In this document: positions 24,666 through 36,573 of the stretch, piece after piece | Numbering within the stretch: the stretch's first letter is position 1 | Layout: the number at the start of each line of letters is the position of its first letter | From: Cunninghamella blakesleeana | Taxonomy: Eukaryota; Mucoromycota; Mucoromycetes; Mucorales; Cunninghamellaceae | Length of the DNA: 64,000 bases | Assembly: GCA_017871115.1 (NCBI GenBank) | Contig: JAFCIZ010000001.1 | Location: forward strand, 6,446,001-6,510,000 | Direction: 5' to 3' | The notes under the pieces: model-generated | Database searches by the model: none | Told to the model about the DNA's origin: nothing | What the model saw: the letters and a program-made list of their open reading frames with translations, nothing else | Translations under genes and position numbers: made by a program

Positions 24666-26975
24666 ATTTGGTATACAATGGGTATGGTTTTGTTGTTTTA
24701 AAATAAAGCAATAATAACGAAAAGAAAAAAGAAAAGAAGAAACGAAAAAAAAAAAAAAAAAAAAAAATTGTGAACATTTTATAGAAATGGGGGTTTAAAA
24801 AAAAAATAAAAATAAAAAAAAATAATTATGTTTCTCTATTAATTTGATCATTATCTAGAAAGTAAACGGAGCAAGTATTTCCGAAAAAATAAATCGGGAT
24901 TGAGCAATTACATTGAAATTTTATATTTGATTAAAAATAATTAACTATATATTATATATATACATATAAAGATAATTATGATCACTTTTATTGATTATTC
25001 TTCTCGAGTATTCATATATTTTTTATTTTATATTCATTTTTTTTTAAAAAAAAAAAAAAATGAGCGAGAACTGTCGACGCCATTTTTTTTTTTCAAAAAA
25101 AAAAAAAAGATAATAGTGTCCCAAAACATCGAGATAAAAAAAAATTTTTTTTTTTTTTTTTTCTGTTGCAATCTTAAACTTTAAAAATCAAACACATAAA
25201 TACAATAGTCTGCTTTCATATCCTTTACTACATACAAAATGACGACAGTCTATTTATTTTTTAAGACTTGTATGGTTTCATGATTGTTTTTATTTTTCTC
25301 ATTATTTATTATTAATATATTTATTTTTATATATAAATTTTTTATACATATTTCATTGTTGTTTTTATAAAAGAAACGTTTGTTCTGGACTATTTTAGTT
25401 ATTGAAATCCAGATTTTTTTTTTACTAAAAATAATAAACTATGTTTCTCTTTTATCCCCTTTTTTTTTTCTTTTAAAAAAATATGTACAGCAAAAAAGCA
25501 TTTTAGAATATTTTTTTAATTTGCAAGATAATCGATCGAGAATAATCAAAAAAAAAAAATTTTTTTTTATTCAAGCCCACTACAAATTTAGTAAACCCAC
25601 AATTTTGTAACAAAAAAAAATAAATTGACATTGAAAAACTACCTTCCTGTTGTCAAATCTCCTCTTTAAACTTTGCAGTAACAATGTATTATAACGCTAG
25701 AGCCTCTTTTTTATTTCTTATGTCAAAGACAGGCGGGACATGCAGCAAGGAGATCATTTATATCATATGTTTAACCATCATCTTCGATTTTTTAGTCTTT
25801 TAAATAGACTTTAAGCTAGGTGGCGTATGATAAAATATCTATCTAAAAAAAATAAATAAATAGGAAATGAAAAAAAAAATTATGCAAACGGAGTTTAAAC
25901 GTTTCAATCTGTCTAAAATATACATGGTTTAGTAAAATCTCACTCTTTAAGTCTTAATCATAGTTTATATCTAAAATACTGGACTAATGATTCGATGATT
26001 TTATTTTATTGAGTTATTATGATTATTTCATTTTATAAAATAAATAATTATACATTTGATTACCAATTTTATTAAAAAAAATTATCGTCATCGACTCTAT
26101 CAAAAAAAAAAAAAAAAAAAAAATGTCACCATAAAGGTTTATAAAAAAATTGAAGTGATCATCAACTTTATTTTTTTATTTTTTTTTTAAAAAAAAAGTG
26201 ATCATCATTCTTATTAAAAATTAAATAAATGATCTTCGTTCTTATTTGAAATAAAATAAATGATCATCATTCTTATTTTTTTTAAATGAAAAAAAAATAG
26301 TGGAGTGTCGTCAAAGAAACGAACTAATTTTTAGTCTTTTTCATTTCGGAATAAAGTATAAGAAAAGGAATAATAATAAAAATAAAAAATCTGATAAAAA
26401 AAATAATAATGTATATAGAAATAATGACGTATTTGAATGATCATATATATAATGAATATATAAATCCTTTTTTGTAAAAATAAAATAAATAAATAAATAA
26501 ATATTCAACTGACATATCAACTTTTTTTTTCAAGTTAGATACGTTTATATTTATATTTATTAGTTATAGGCACCGGATTAAACCGAATAAAACAGAAGGC
26601 AATATTATTTTATTATTATTAAAACGTGATGAAACATATTTTAAAACTGAGCCTATCTTCATTTTTTTTTAAGGATCTTGGTGATTTAGCCAATACTTTT
26701 TAAGCATCTATATCTATTTTATTTTTTAGTACTAAAAATAGTTAATTAACACAAGCGAAAATAATAATAATAATAATAATTAATGAATAAATAAGGATAA
26801 TTATAAATTTATTTCGTGATTTATAATAATAATAAACAAAGTATTAAAAGTAATACCTTAATATATTTACATATATATATCTATCTAAATAATATTTTTT
26901 TAAAATAAAATTAAAATTGTATAAAGTTGATATTTTTTTTTTTTATGAAATTTGATTTGATTCTTTTTTATTTAT
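24666..26975. other. Largest gene-free stretch, 2.3 kb, AT-rich with short degenerate repeats
   Basis: I see no gene. Mixed A and T homopolymers dominate (for example 25041-25160). A less AT-rich island at about 25650-25830 includes CAAAGACAGGCGGGACATGCAGC and GCTAGGTGGCG but has no sustained frame. A cluster of imperfect direct repeats lies at 26154-26277 and is listed separately. Another mixed-composition patch is at about 26565-26700. These islands could be decayed mobile-element or gene remnants, but none is recognisable. Confidence 0.5.
26154..26277. repeat. Four imperfect direct repeats TGATCATCATTCTTATT
   Basis: Copies start at about 26154 (divergent), 26197, 26227 and 26258, separated by A/T-rich linkers of about 10-25 bases. 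The best two share AATGATCATCATTCTTATT, and a third differs at two positions (CTTC and GTTC). It is a small local minisatellite-like cluster in non-coding DNA. Confidence 0.7.
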
Positions 26976-27287
26976 TTATTGTTGTTGAGCATGTTGAGCA
27001 CGGAAGTACTTTGCAACTTCAACCAAGTTGGCTAAAGAAGCTTTAGTTTCAGGCCATTGACGAGATTTCAAACCACAATCAGGATTAACCCAGAGTAATT
27101 GAACAGGAATATATTTAAGTAAATCATTAACTTTTTCCTTCATTTCTTCAACGGAAGGAATACGAGGAGAGTGAATATCCCATACACCAGGACCAATTTC
27201 ATTAGTATATTTCTTGGTTTCAAAGATCTTGAGTAATTTTTCATCAGATTTAGAATTTTCAATAGTGATAACATCAGCTAATTAATA

Positions 27288-27318
<31 letters not shown>

Positions 27319-29414
27319 AAAACAATTACATCAACACTTTACATTATTTTATTTTTTATAACCATATATTATGATCACTCTTTTATATATATATATATCT
27401 TACCATCTAAAGCAGCAATAGCATCAAAGATATCATTGAAATCAGAATAACACATATGAGTATGGATTTGAGTATCATCACGAACACCAGAGGTAGATAA
27501 ACGGAAACAAGCAACTGACCATTCAAGATAAGCATCCCAATCAGCACGACGAATAGGTAAACCTTCACGAATAGCAGGTTCGTCTACTTGAATACAAGGA
27601 ATACCAGCAGTTTCTAAATCAACAACTTCATCACGAAGAGCAAGACCAATTTGAGCACATAAATCATTGGCAGGAATATCATCACGAACAAAAGACCATT
27701 TCATCATAGTAACGGGACCAGTCAACATACCTTTCATAGGACGTTTGGTTAAAGATTGAGCATAAACAGTTTCATCAATGGTCATAGGTTGACGACGAGA
27801 GACATCACCAAAGATAACAGGAGGTTTAACACAACGAGAACCATAAGAAACTACCCATCCATTTTGAGTGAAATCATAACCATGTAATAAATGACCAAAG
27901 TGTTCTACCATATCATTACGTTCAGGTTCACCATGAACAAGAACATCAATATCTAATTGTTCTTGAATTTCTACCATTTCCTTCATTTGTTTTTTAATGA
28001 ATGCATCATAATCAGCTGCTGATAAAGTACCTTTGTTGAATTGTTGACGAGCTACACGGATTTCTTTAGTTTGAGGGAAAGAACCAATGGTGGTAGTAGG
28101 GAAGAGAGGTAACTTGAGCTTCTTAACTTGAGCTTCACGACGAGTAGCAAAAGGTGAAGGACGTTTCCAAGCTTCAGCAGGGATCTTGGCAACACGGTCA
28201 CGGACTGTTGGGTTAACTGTTTGATGAGAAGTACGACGGCTTTCTACAGCAGCAGCATTAGCTTGTAATTGTGCTGAAACATCTTGACCATTAACAGCTT
28301 TGGTAATGGTGACAATTTCAGCGGCTTTTTCAACAGAGAATGATAACCAGCTGTATAATTCAGGATTCTTTTCTTTAATCTTAGTTTCAAAGGAAGTAGA
28401 GTATGGTGAGTGAGCTAAAGAACAAGAAGGAGCAACAAACACGCGGTCTTGACCAAGAGCATCAACTGCCTTTTTCACTAAAGCAATGGATTTTTCTAAA
28501 TTATTAATCCAGATATTACGTCCATCAACAACACCAGCAGATAAAACTTGATTGTTAGTTAAAAGAGGTAAAACTGTATCTAATTCTTGAGGAGCACGAA
28601 CTAAATCTAAATGAATACCATCAACATGATCCTTAAGAGATAAAATATTGTTTTCAACACGTCCAAAGTAAGCAGCAACTAAAACTTTAAGAGAAGTTTG
28701 TGCCTTGATAGTCTTGTAAGCAGTTTCAAAAGCACTCTTTACGTTGTCTTGTAAATCATAAACTAAAACAGGTTCATCAATTTGAACCCAATCAGCACCA
28801 GCAGCTTCTAATTGTTTTAATAATTCAACATAGACTGGTAAAAGCTTGGGTAAAAGTGATAAAGTATCAAAAGGTGCAACACCTTTGCCAGGTTTACCCA
28901 AGAATAAGAAAGAAATAGGACCAATAAGGACAGGACGGGTGTGAATATTAAGAGCCTTAGCAGCATTGAATTGTTCAACAGCACGAGGTGATTGTAAAGT
29001 GAATTGTTGGTCTTGTTCAAATTCTGGAACAATGAAATGGTAATTAGTATCGAACCATTTCTTCATTTCCATAGCAGGGACATCTACCTTTTCAGTAGTT
29101 TCGGTAGCAGCACGTTGTAAACCACGACCCATAGCAAAGAATTGATCGAGAGGAGATAAATGTTGATAACGTTGAGGAATGGCACCAAATTGTTGAGCAG
29201 TATCCAAGACACGGTCATATAAAGTGAATTCACCAGAAGGAATATGTTCTAAACCTTGTTCTTGTTGGACTTTCCAGTGGGATTCTTGAATCTTTAAATA
29301 ACCAGCTTTAAGTTCATCAGCAGAAATCTTACCAGACCAGAAGGATTCAACCAACTTCTTTAATTCACGTTGAGCACCAACATAAGGGAAACCAAGATTT
29401 GTAGCTTTAACCAT
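26976..29414 (-). CDS. MET6: Cobalamin-independent methionine synthase (MetE/Met6)
   Basis: This enzyme transfers a methyl group from 5-methyltetrahydrofolate (polyglutamate) to homocysteine in the cytosol. Two exons, 27404-29414 and 26976-27277, sum to 771 codons, giving 770 aa, the normal family length. The zinc and homocysteine ligands are all present: His653 and Cys655 (in [10 protein letters not shown]), Glu677 (DVITIE, exon 2) and Cys738 ([10 protein letters not shown]). Their spacing equals that of the E. coli ligands plus twelve. Both barrel halves are complete, with the N-terminal [15 protein letters not shown] and central [10 protein letters not shown]. Codon use is more biased than in its neighbours, consistent with high expression. 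A CCAAT box is present upstream at 29605-29609 (plus strand). FPGS at 58189-60811 makes the polyglutamated folate it uses. Confidence 0.98.
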
Positions 29415-31017
29415 TATAATTATTATTGACTATGTATAATTGTTAATTAAATAAAAAAAATTATATAATTTATAAAATAAAAAAGAAGAAGAAAGAAGAA
29501 TTGGTTGATTTTTTTTCTTCTTTTTATATTAAACATTTCTAATAAGAAAAAAAATTCATACAAGTCAAAAAAATAGATGTAGATTTACCATGCTAGACTA
29601 TGGACCAATCAAAAGGCTTAATCAACTTTTTTTGTTGTACTGATTTATGCTGCACTAGTTTGATCATTTTTGGTTTTGCTTTTTAATCCTATTTTAACTC
29701 CACCTTAAAATAAAATCAAAAATCAAAATCAAAAAATTATAGGTTAATAATGATAGATGAAAGTCGGCAAATCAGAAATCGCATAGACGTAATTTAAGAT
29801 CTACCTTTTTTTTTTCTTTAAAAAAAAAATATATATATTATCTATTTCCTTTTAAAATGAATATTATTCTTTATTTTTTCCTCTTTTACACTTTTCATTA
29901 TCTGATTATAATTTAAAGTTCACTTTACCTATTTCCTCTAAAAGTAATAAAGATATAACGTAACTTTGCTGTATCTTCTGTTCTACTATTAATAAAATTA
30001 AACTGTAATAAAATAATTTTTTTTTTAGTTTAATAATACACATATACATATTTATTTATTTATTGTGATTATTTATATTATTATATTTTTATTATTTATT
30101 TATTTTTCGGTCTTCCTCGTTCCTATTTTTATTATATATGTTTGTTTTATGTATGTATATATATGTATATATGTATATATGTATATATAGTATAGAAACC
30201 ACATAATCTCCTACTCCATATACTTTTTATGTGAATTCATAAATTGTTATTCAAGTTTGGTTGAATAATATATTTAAACACAAAAATAAAGTGTTATTAT
30301 GTAGAGTATATACGTTTAGTTTGCGATGAACACCAAGTATATAGTTCAAGGCATATTGTTAAGCAAACATAAATATAGTTGAACGCGAAAAAAAATAAAG
30401 ATCTATTATGAAAAATAAATATATCTATATATTTCTTAAAGTGGTTTGTTTATTTAATATATTTGTAAAATATTTTTATTTATATAAAAGTGGTTTATAC
30501 ATAATAATAATAAAAAAAAGCTATATAAAATAGTAGGCAAAGTGGTAAAAAAAAAAAAATTAAAAAAAAAGATTATATGTGGTAAACGCCATAAGAGATT
30601 CTGAAAATTAACAAAGATTAAAACACAGTCAATTTATATATTTTTTAAGAAAGATTATTATTTAATATATGATTATGTACTTACAAGTATGCAAGACAGA
30701 TTGACTTTTTACGATCTATCGGGAAATAATGTAGTAGTATTGGCATTTTAGTTATATTTGAGAGTAAATCTTTAAGGGAAAATAAAATAAATAAAATTCA
30801 ACACCTAAAATCCACCCATTAAAACTACCATTTTCCAGGCAAAATGATACCACTTAGTGGTCTAATTTTTTTAACTCCTGACCCAATTTTAAATGTAAAG
30901 AAAAAAAAAAAAAAGAAAGTGGAAGCTGGGTTTAAAAATAATATTTCATCATAAAATAATACTTTTTCTCTATTTCTGAGTAACCTCCTTTTTCTTTTTA
31001 AATAAATTTAGTTCAGC
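29415..31017. other. 1.6 kb divergent intergenic region, MET6 / RPL38
   Basis: No gene is supported. Features seen are a CCAAT box at 29605-29609, (GTATATAT)n repeats near 30150-30190, and short poly-A/T tracts. The last 60 bases before the RPL38 ATG include TTCTCTATTTCTGAGTAACCTCC, a pyrimidine-rich block as expected near a ribosomal-protein transcription start. Any promoter assignment is inferred. Confidence 0.45.
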
Positions 31018-31783
31018 ATGGTAAGTTATTGAATGAAGAATGAATATTATCACCATCTTTTTATATTTATTTTATTAAAATGGATTATATTAAAACGATA
31101 CAAAAAGAAAATAAATCGTGGATAAAATGAATAAATGGATGGATGGATGGATGGATGAATATTTTTGATCAACCTATTATATTTATATAATATATATATA
31201 TATATATATATATGAATGGATATTGGATAACATTGTTAAAAAAATTGGAGCTTATTAAATAAAATAAAAACACTATATACTTTGGAACCAGTTACTTATT
31301 ATTATTACTATCATATTATTGCTATATATTATTATTATTATTGATATAGCCTAAACAGGTTTTGGACATTAAGCAATTCCTTGAAATCACCCGCAGAAAG
31401 GACGCCAAGTGTAAGTATATTGGCTAAGAAAAAATAAAAATAAATTATATCAACAATATAGTAACAACGATTATAATAAAAGATATATGTGTTATGTTTT
31501 ATTAATTTTTTTGTAATATTAACATTATTTTCTATAGCCACCCTCATCAAGAAGAACGGTGATAAATACAAGTTCAAGGTCAGATGTTCTCGCTACTTGT
31601 ACACTCTTGTTGTTAACGACAAACAAAAGGCCAACAAGCTCAGACAATCTCTCCCTCCTGGTAATTATATAATAAATCATTTTAAAAATGTTAAAACAAT
31701 ATAAAAGAAATCATATATCTAATATATACATATGTATGTCTGTTATAATTATTTTTATAGCTCTCCTTGTCAAGGATATCTAA
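31018..31783 (+). CDS. RPL38: 60S ribosomal protein L38 (eL38)
   Basis: This is a structural protein of the cytosolic large ribosomal subunit. Four exons (31018-31020, 31350-31410, 31538-31660, 31761-31783) sum to 70 codons, giving 69 aa, the normal eL38 length. Exon 1 holds only the ATG, followed by a GTAAGT donor and a 329-base first intron, a common layout for fungal ribosomal-protein genes. [34 protein letters not shown] and LRQSLPP are diagnostic. Codon use is strongly shifted to C- and G-ending codons (AAG, CTC, GTC, TAC), unlike every other gene except MET6 in part, fitting very high expression. No snoRNA boxes were found in the introns. Confidence 0.97.
31136..31156 (+). repeat. GGAT tetranucleotide microsatellite in RPL38 intron 1
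   Basis: Five or so GGAT units in a row lie inside the first intron, followed downstream by a (TA)n run near 31190-31212. This is simple-sequence DNA. Confidence 0.75.
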
Positions 31784-32104
31784 ATGACGACTTTGTATCT
31801 CGCTCCCTTACATCTCTTGCTTGAACATATATGTATATACTTTTATATATATTTATATAAATATATATATTGTATGTCAATGTTTATAAATAAAGAATAT
31901 TAAAACCAAGTTACCGAGTCCTTTATAGGTTTTTTTTATTTTATTTTTGAAGTGTATATTAATAAATATACTGAAATAATGTATATATATATATATAAAT
32001 ATATATAAATATTGTGGATTGGAAAGGATATTTGTTATAAAGAGTTGTAAAAAAAAGTGTTGCACGTAATTATAAATATAGAGTATCTCTTTATTTCATT
32101 TTTT
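31784..32104. other. Intergenic region between convergent RPL38 and RhoGAP genes
   Basis: It holds the 3' UTR of RPL38, with an AATAAA-containing stretch near 31889, and (TA)n tracts. There is no coding sequence. Confidence 0.5.
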
Positions 32105-35100
32105 TTAATCGTCGTCAAAAAACGGATCTAATTCATGATGACCATCATCCGCATCAATATCTTGAAGAATCGCTTCAGTGGTTATGCCATTATTAGTTGT
32201 TTTTTGAGTTACAAGTTCAGATACATCAAACATCACTTCGTTTTTAGGTGGTAATGGCGGTTGTGATGTGTTTGTATGATTATCTGGTTGAGGAGATAAA
32301 GGTGGCGAATCATGAGTAATGGTAGATGCAAAGAGTGAATGTTTTGTGCTTGATGTTGTAGTGGTTGGTGTTAAGATTGTATTGTTACTATTATTCGCTG
32401 TATCTTGATGAGTCGAAGTACCAAAAACACCCCCTAAACTCCATTTTTTATCATCTACGCTATTATTCCGCATAAATGACATGATTCCTCCTCTTTTTTT
32501 ATTTAATGATGAATTAGTGGTAGAAGATTCGGTATCATGAGTGACAACAATTGGTTTAGCTTGTCGACGTTTTTCGCTTTCAGCGTGTGCTTGTAAAGTA
32601 TTTTCATTAAAGATATCATCATAATGTTTAATTAAATCATAGGTTAAACTAGCCGGTACGCGACTGGTTGAAGAAGTTAACGTATCATCTCTACTACGTA
32701 TGATTGCCGAACCCAAAGATTGGCTGATACTAGTTAATATTTCATCTGATATACTATTTTCCTTGATATATCTAAAATAAATAGAAAAGAATAAAAAGAA
32801 AAAAAAAACACTCATTAATTACTTTTTTTTCTTTTTTTCTTTTTAATATATAATGTTCATTTCATCTTCCATGTTATTACTATTATTATCAATATCATTA
32901 TTGTTACTATTATTATTATTATCATTCAATAATACCTATTGACATGTTCAATAATTAGTTTCAAAGTTTCAAAATGAGAAGCGGGAAGACTTGCAATTAA
33001 ATTACTAATTGGTAATAATAAAATACTGGTATCTTGACTAGCTATTAAAATAAGTTTATATTAAACACTATAATTTCCTTAATTTTGCCTTTGTCATTAT
33101 TTTTAAAAATATATTTTTATGTCTTTTTGTTTACACTTACTGTTACTATATAGAGCATAAGCAGCATCATATAATTCAAAAGTGAATAAACATTGCGGAA
33201 GTTCCAATAAATAAAGTCGTAACAGAGCTACAAGTAAAACTGGATCATGCTGACGTAAAAGGTCCAAAGATACACGATCGCTTGAAATATTGATATCAGT
33301 TCTAACAGAATGTACTTTATCTAAAGCTAAAGGTGTTGACCATAATCGTTCCTTATTTTCTTTATCCATATCTTGTGAACCTATTTATCATCATCAGTAT
33401 TATTGTTATTACCATTATGCCAGTTTCTCTTATATTATGTATACATCTGCTTATAATTATACATTTATATACTATAAACTAATGAACATACCTTCTTCAA
33501 TAGCCTTTAATATACGGCGAACAAATATAGGAACGTGGTCTGATTCATGTTTTCCCAGCTCAGATAGTGGAACACCAAATATTTGATCTAATTATAGCAA
33601 AAAATAAAAAATAATAGATATATTATTAACAATGAATTAAATTAAAAATAATAACAATAACAAAAAAAAAAAAAATAGAAATCCTTATCTATAATATTAT
33701 GCATCTTAATACGCTTACCATGAGCAATACCATGATAATAATTTTCATAAAGAATAGCTTTTGGTGAAAACCCAGCAACATAATAATGTTGAATAATATA
33801 CTGAATATCTTGATCAGGTTTAATGGATTCTTGATTTGCCAACATTTCTTCAACCATGGTTTTTTTGATTGGAATCGATGTGGATAAACATGATGTATAT
33901 TCAACAAAAGCTTTTTTAATTGTACTTATACGATGTATTTCTACTTGTTCCATTTCGGCAAAATGGGCAAACTATTAACACATATAAGATTATTAGTATT
34001 CTAAATGATAACGGTGATTGGTGTTTTTTATATTTAATATTATTATTATTTATATGTAATTATGAAAATAAATTTACCAAAGATTCTTCAATAATCATAC
34101 GCATTTGATCCACTCTTTTTACAGCTGTACGGTAAGCTTCATCAGCACGTTCTGCTTCACTTCTTGCTTTTTTATGAGGCTCTTCGATGTTAATATGACT
34201 ATTATTATTTGATGTATTTGATTTTCTGTCAAATAAGGAACTAAAAACCAACGCACCATTATTTATACTACTTTGAATACTAATGTCATCATCACCACCA
34301 TTACCACCATTATTATTATTTGTTGATATTGTACGCCATTGATAAAATGAAGTAGGAGAAGCAACAAATTTATTTCCGCGTTGGCCAATCAAACGAAGAA
34401 TACCATATGGATGAATTAATTGTTGAGCAATGACATCTGCCATAGCAGGGGAATCTTTACATTGATTAAGATTATGTTGAAGCCATCTGGATATATTTTC
34501 ACCTGTCGATGTATTTTTGTATAATCCAATAATAGGTACACGATGATCCTGCATTGGTATAGATTGGTGCATTTTTTCAACCATGTTATCGAAATCAGTT
34601 TTTGATAAAACTTGATTACCCAACTGAATCGTTTCATTACTACTATTATGTTCAAGATCGTTACTATTTTGTGTATTATCTCCTTCGACTGCATCATTAT
34701 CATTATTATTTGTAGTATTACTATCATTTGTATTATCCAATTGATTTGTTGAAAAAGAAGAAGAGGTAGGTGAAGTAGGTGATTGAGTAACAGCAGCTGC
34801 TTTGTTTAGGGCTTGTTCTTCAGCAAAGTCAGCATCGCGACAACGACGGCGATAAACATGCTTTGCACGCTCAGCTTCTTTAATTAACCCATCAAACTGC
34901 TTAAAGGATGTTTCCATAGCCTGCTTACTTGTATGAATACGTCGTTTATAGTCATCTTGAAATTGGTATAATGGTGATAATACTCTTTCGTTCAAGTTGG
35001 CTGCCACGGTTTTATATTGCTCACTTTGTTGAAGATTAGTTTGCTTTAATAGTTGAAAACAGTTTTTAAGTGTAGCGCCTTCATCGGCGGCAAATCCATT

Positions 35101-35337
35101 ATTTTGAAAGGGTCTTGATTGTTCTAACCTATTAGCATATTGTTCTTCAATAGCAATCCGATCTTTAAAAAACTGTATGACTTCATCGTTTTCAACCTTA
35201 CTCTGATTTAATTTACGGTGTAAAACTTGGAACCCAGTAATAAAATCAGGAAGAGGCTGTTCAGGTTGTTTTTGTGACCAAAAAGAAGTTTCAAAGTGTA
35301 ATGAAGAAGAAGAAGAAGGAGAAGAAGGTTTGGTCAT
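32105..35337 (-). CDS. F-BAR / DEP / RhoGAP protein, Rgd2-like
   Basis: This is a membrane-bending and Rho-GTPase-related protein of the fungal Rgd2 group. Exon 1 (34078-35337, 420 codons) codes the first F-BAR half (FITGFQVLHRKLNQSKVENDEVIQFF), a disordered Asn/Asp loop, and a DEP-like module (VPIIGLYKNTSTGENISRWL to QRGNKFVASPTSFYQWR). The F-BAR then resumes (KKARSEAERADEAYRTAVKRVDQM) and continues in the next exon. The RhoGAP domain follows: IFGVPLSELGKHESDHVPIFVRRIL, then LWSTPLALDKVHSVRTDIN and VALLRLYLLELPQCLF. The usual arginine-finger loop (G-x-x-R-x-S-G) is not visible. The C-terminal tail has Pro-rich SH3-ligand-like motifs (PPLSPQP, QPPLPPK) and ends DPFFDDD. About seven exons; inner borders are approximate. 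Confidence 0.88.
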
Positions 35338-35621
35338 ATTATAACATGAGAAGATTAGAATAAAAAAAAAATAATATAAAAATATAAAAAAGAGGTAAGG
35401 GAAAAGAAAAAGATAAAAATAAAATAAAAATGCTGGCCGGATTAAAAAAAAAAAGGGCTGAGTATGAAGAGAGAAAATTTACACAGTGTTTCTTATTTTG
35501 GAAATTATATAATAAAAAAAAGCTGACAAGTTTAAATTTTAACATTTTTTTTTTTTCTTTTCTTTTCTTTTCTTTTCTCATTTTATTTTATTATTATTAT
35601 ATTCAATATTTTATAAACATA
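35338..35621. promoter_or_regulatory. Short bidirectional promoter (RhoGAP / DUF2470 protein)
   Basis: The two start codons are 284 bases apart, head to head. A (CTTTT)n tract (TTTTCTTTTCTTTTCTTTTC, about 35555-35578) lies just upstream of the plus-strand ATG. Shared regulation is inferred from spacing. Confidence 0.5.
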
Positions 35622-36573
35622 ATGTCTGATCCTATTGCTCCTCATTCTGCACCTATATCGGCTTATATGAGTGTTCATCAAGGTATTAAAATCAATAAAA
35701 AGAAATTAAAATATAAATAAAATACAAATAGCCAGGTAATGTTTTTAACTTTATACTTATTACCTACTTTTTATATTATTACTATTACTTCTAGCTACAA
35801 ACCTCGCTTATGTTCGCTTTTTTGGTAAAATAGATAATGCTACTTCAGCTACCTTTCAAAGTATAGATGCAAACGGATTTACAGTTTCATATGAGTTATC
35901 TGATGGCACCTCAAGTCAGGTATATATTCATTTTAAAACACCTTTAACAAGACGTGAAGAAATAAGACCTGTATTAGAGGAAATGGCTAAAGAAGCTGAA
36001 ACAGCTTTGGGTTTGGTAAAAATTAAATATGAATAAAAATAAAAAAGATCAGATTGAATAATATAAATGAATTGCAAATAACTAATTCATTTCAATGCTA
36101 TTCATATTATTTTCCCATTCTTTTCCTCTTATTTATAGCCAAGTTCTTTGGATGGCCCTCCACCTTTGGCAGCTATCGCTAAAGCATTATATGCTCAAAC
36201 AACAGACATTTATACACCTCCTAAACCAAAAGTACCTTTAGATACATTTTATTCTGTGCCAGTACCTAATGCCATAGCTATTGCTTCTTTTCTTGGTATA
36301 TTTGGATTATTAGGTTATACGGCTGATCATCAACTTCCTGGATTACTACGCCCTATACGTGAATCTATTTTATCACAAAATACAGCAAAAAAAATAGGTA
36401 AAGGGTTACTTTATATTCATATTGCAGAAACTGTCTTTGCTTTCGTTACTTGTTTACGTCGTAAATGGTACTCACCTGCTAATATTGCTAAATGGACTTT
36501 AAGTACCTTCGTCTTTGGTGTTGGCTCTATGCGATTACTTATTCAACATGCTAAGGATGTTCAAGGTGTATAA
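35622..36573 (+). CDS. DUF2470-type protein with C-terminal membrane segments
   Basis: Three exons (35622-35682, 35795-36015, 36139-36573) sum to 239 codons, giving 238 aa. Residues about 15-95 resemble the DUF2470 domain, otherwise found at the C-terminus of HugZ-type haem-utilisation proteins: VHQATNLAYVRFFGKIDNA, then IDANGFTVSYELSDG and VYIHFKTPLTRREEIRPVLEEMAKEAE. Two or three hydrophobic segments follow (AIAIASFLGIFGLLGY; LLYIHIAETVFAFVTCL; WTLSTFVFGVGSMRLLI). Fungal proteins with this two-part build are uncharacterised membrane proteins. No catalytic residue is evident. The DUF2470 call comes from pattern memory and needs a profile search. Confidence 0.75.

Noticed and set aside
25041..25170. 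Alternating poly-A and poly-T blocks suggesting a large hairpin
   Set aside because: Such blocks are everywhere in this DNA, and the unique bases between them are not complementary.
31021..31760. Possible snoRNAs in RPL38 introns
   Set aside because: No paired box C (RTGATGA) and box D (CTGA) with flanking stem was found in any of the three introns.
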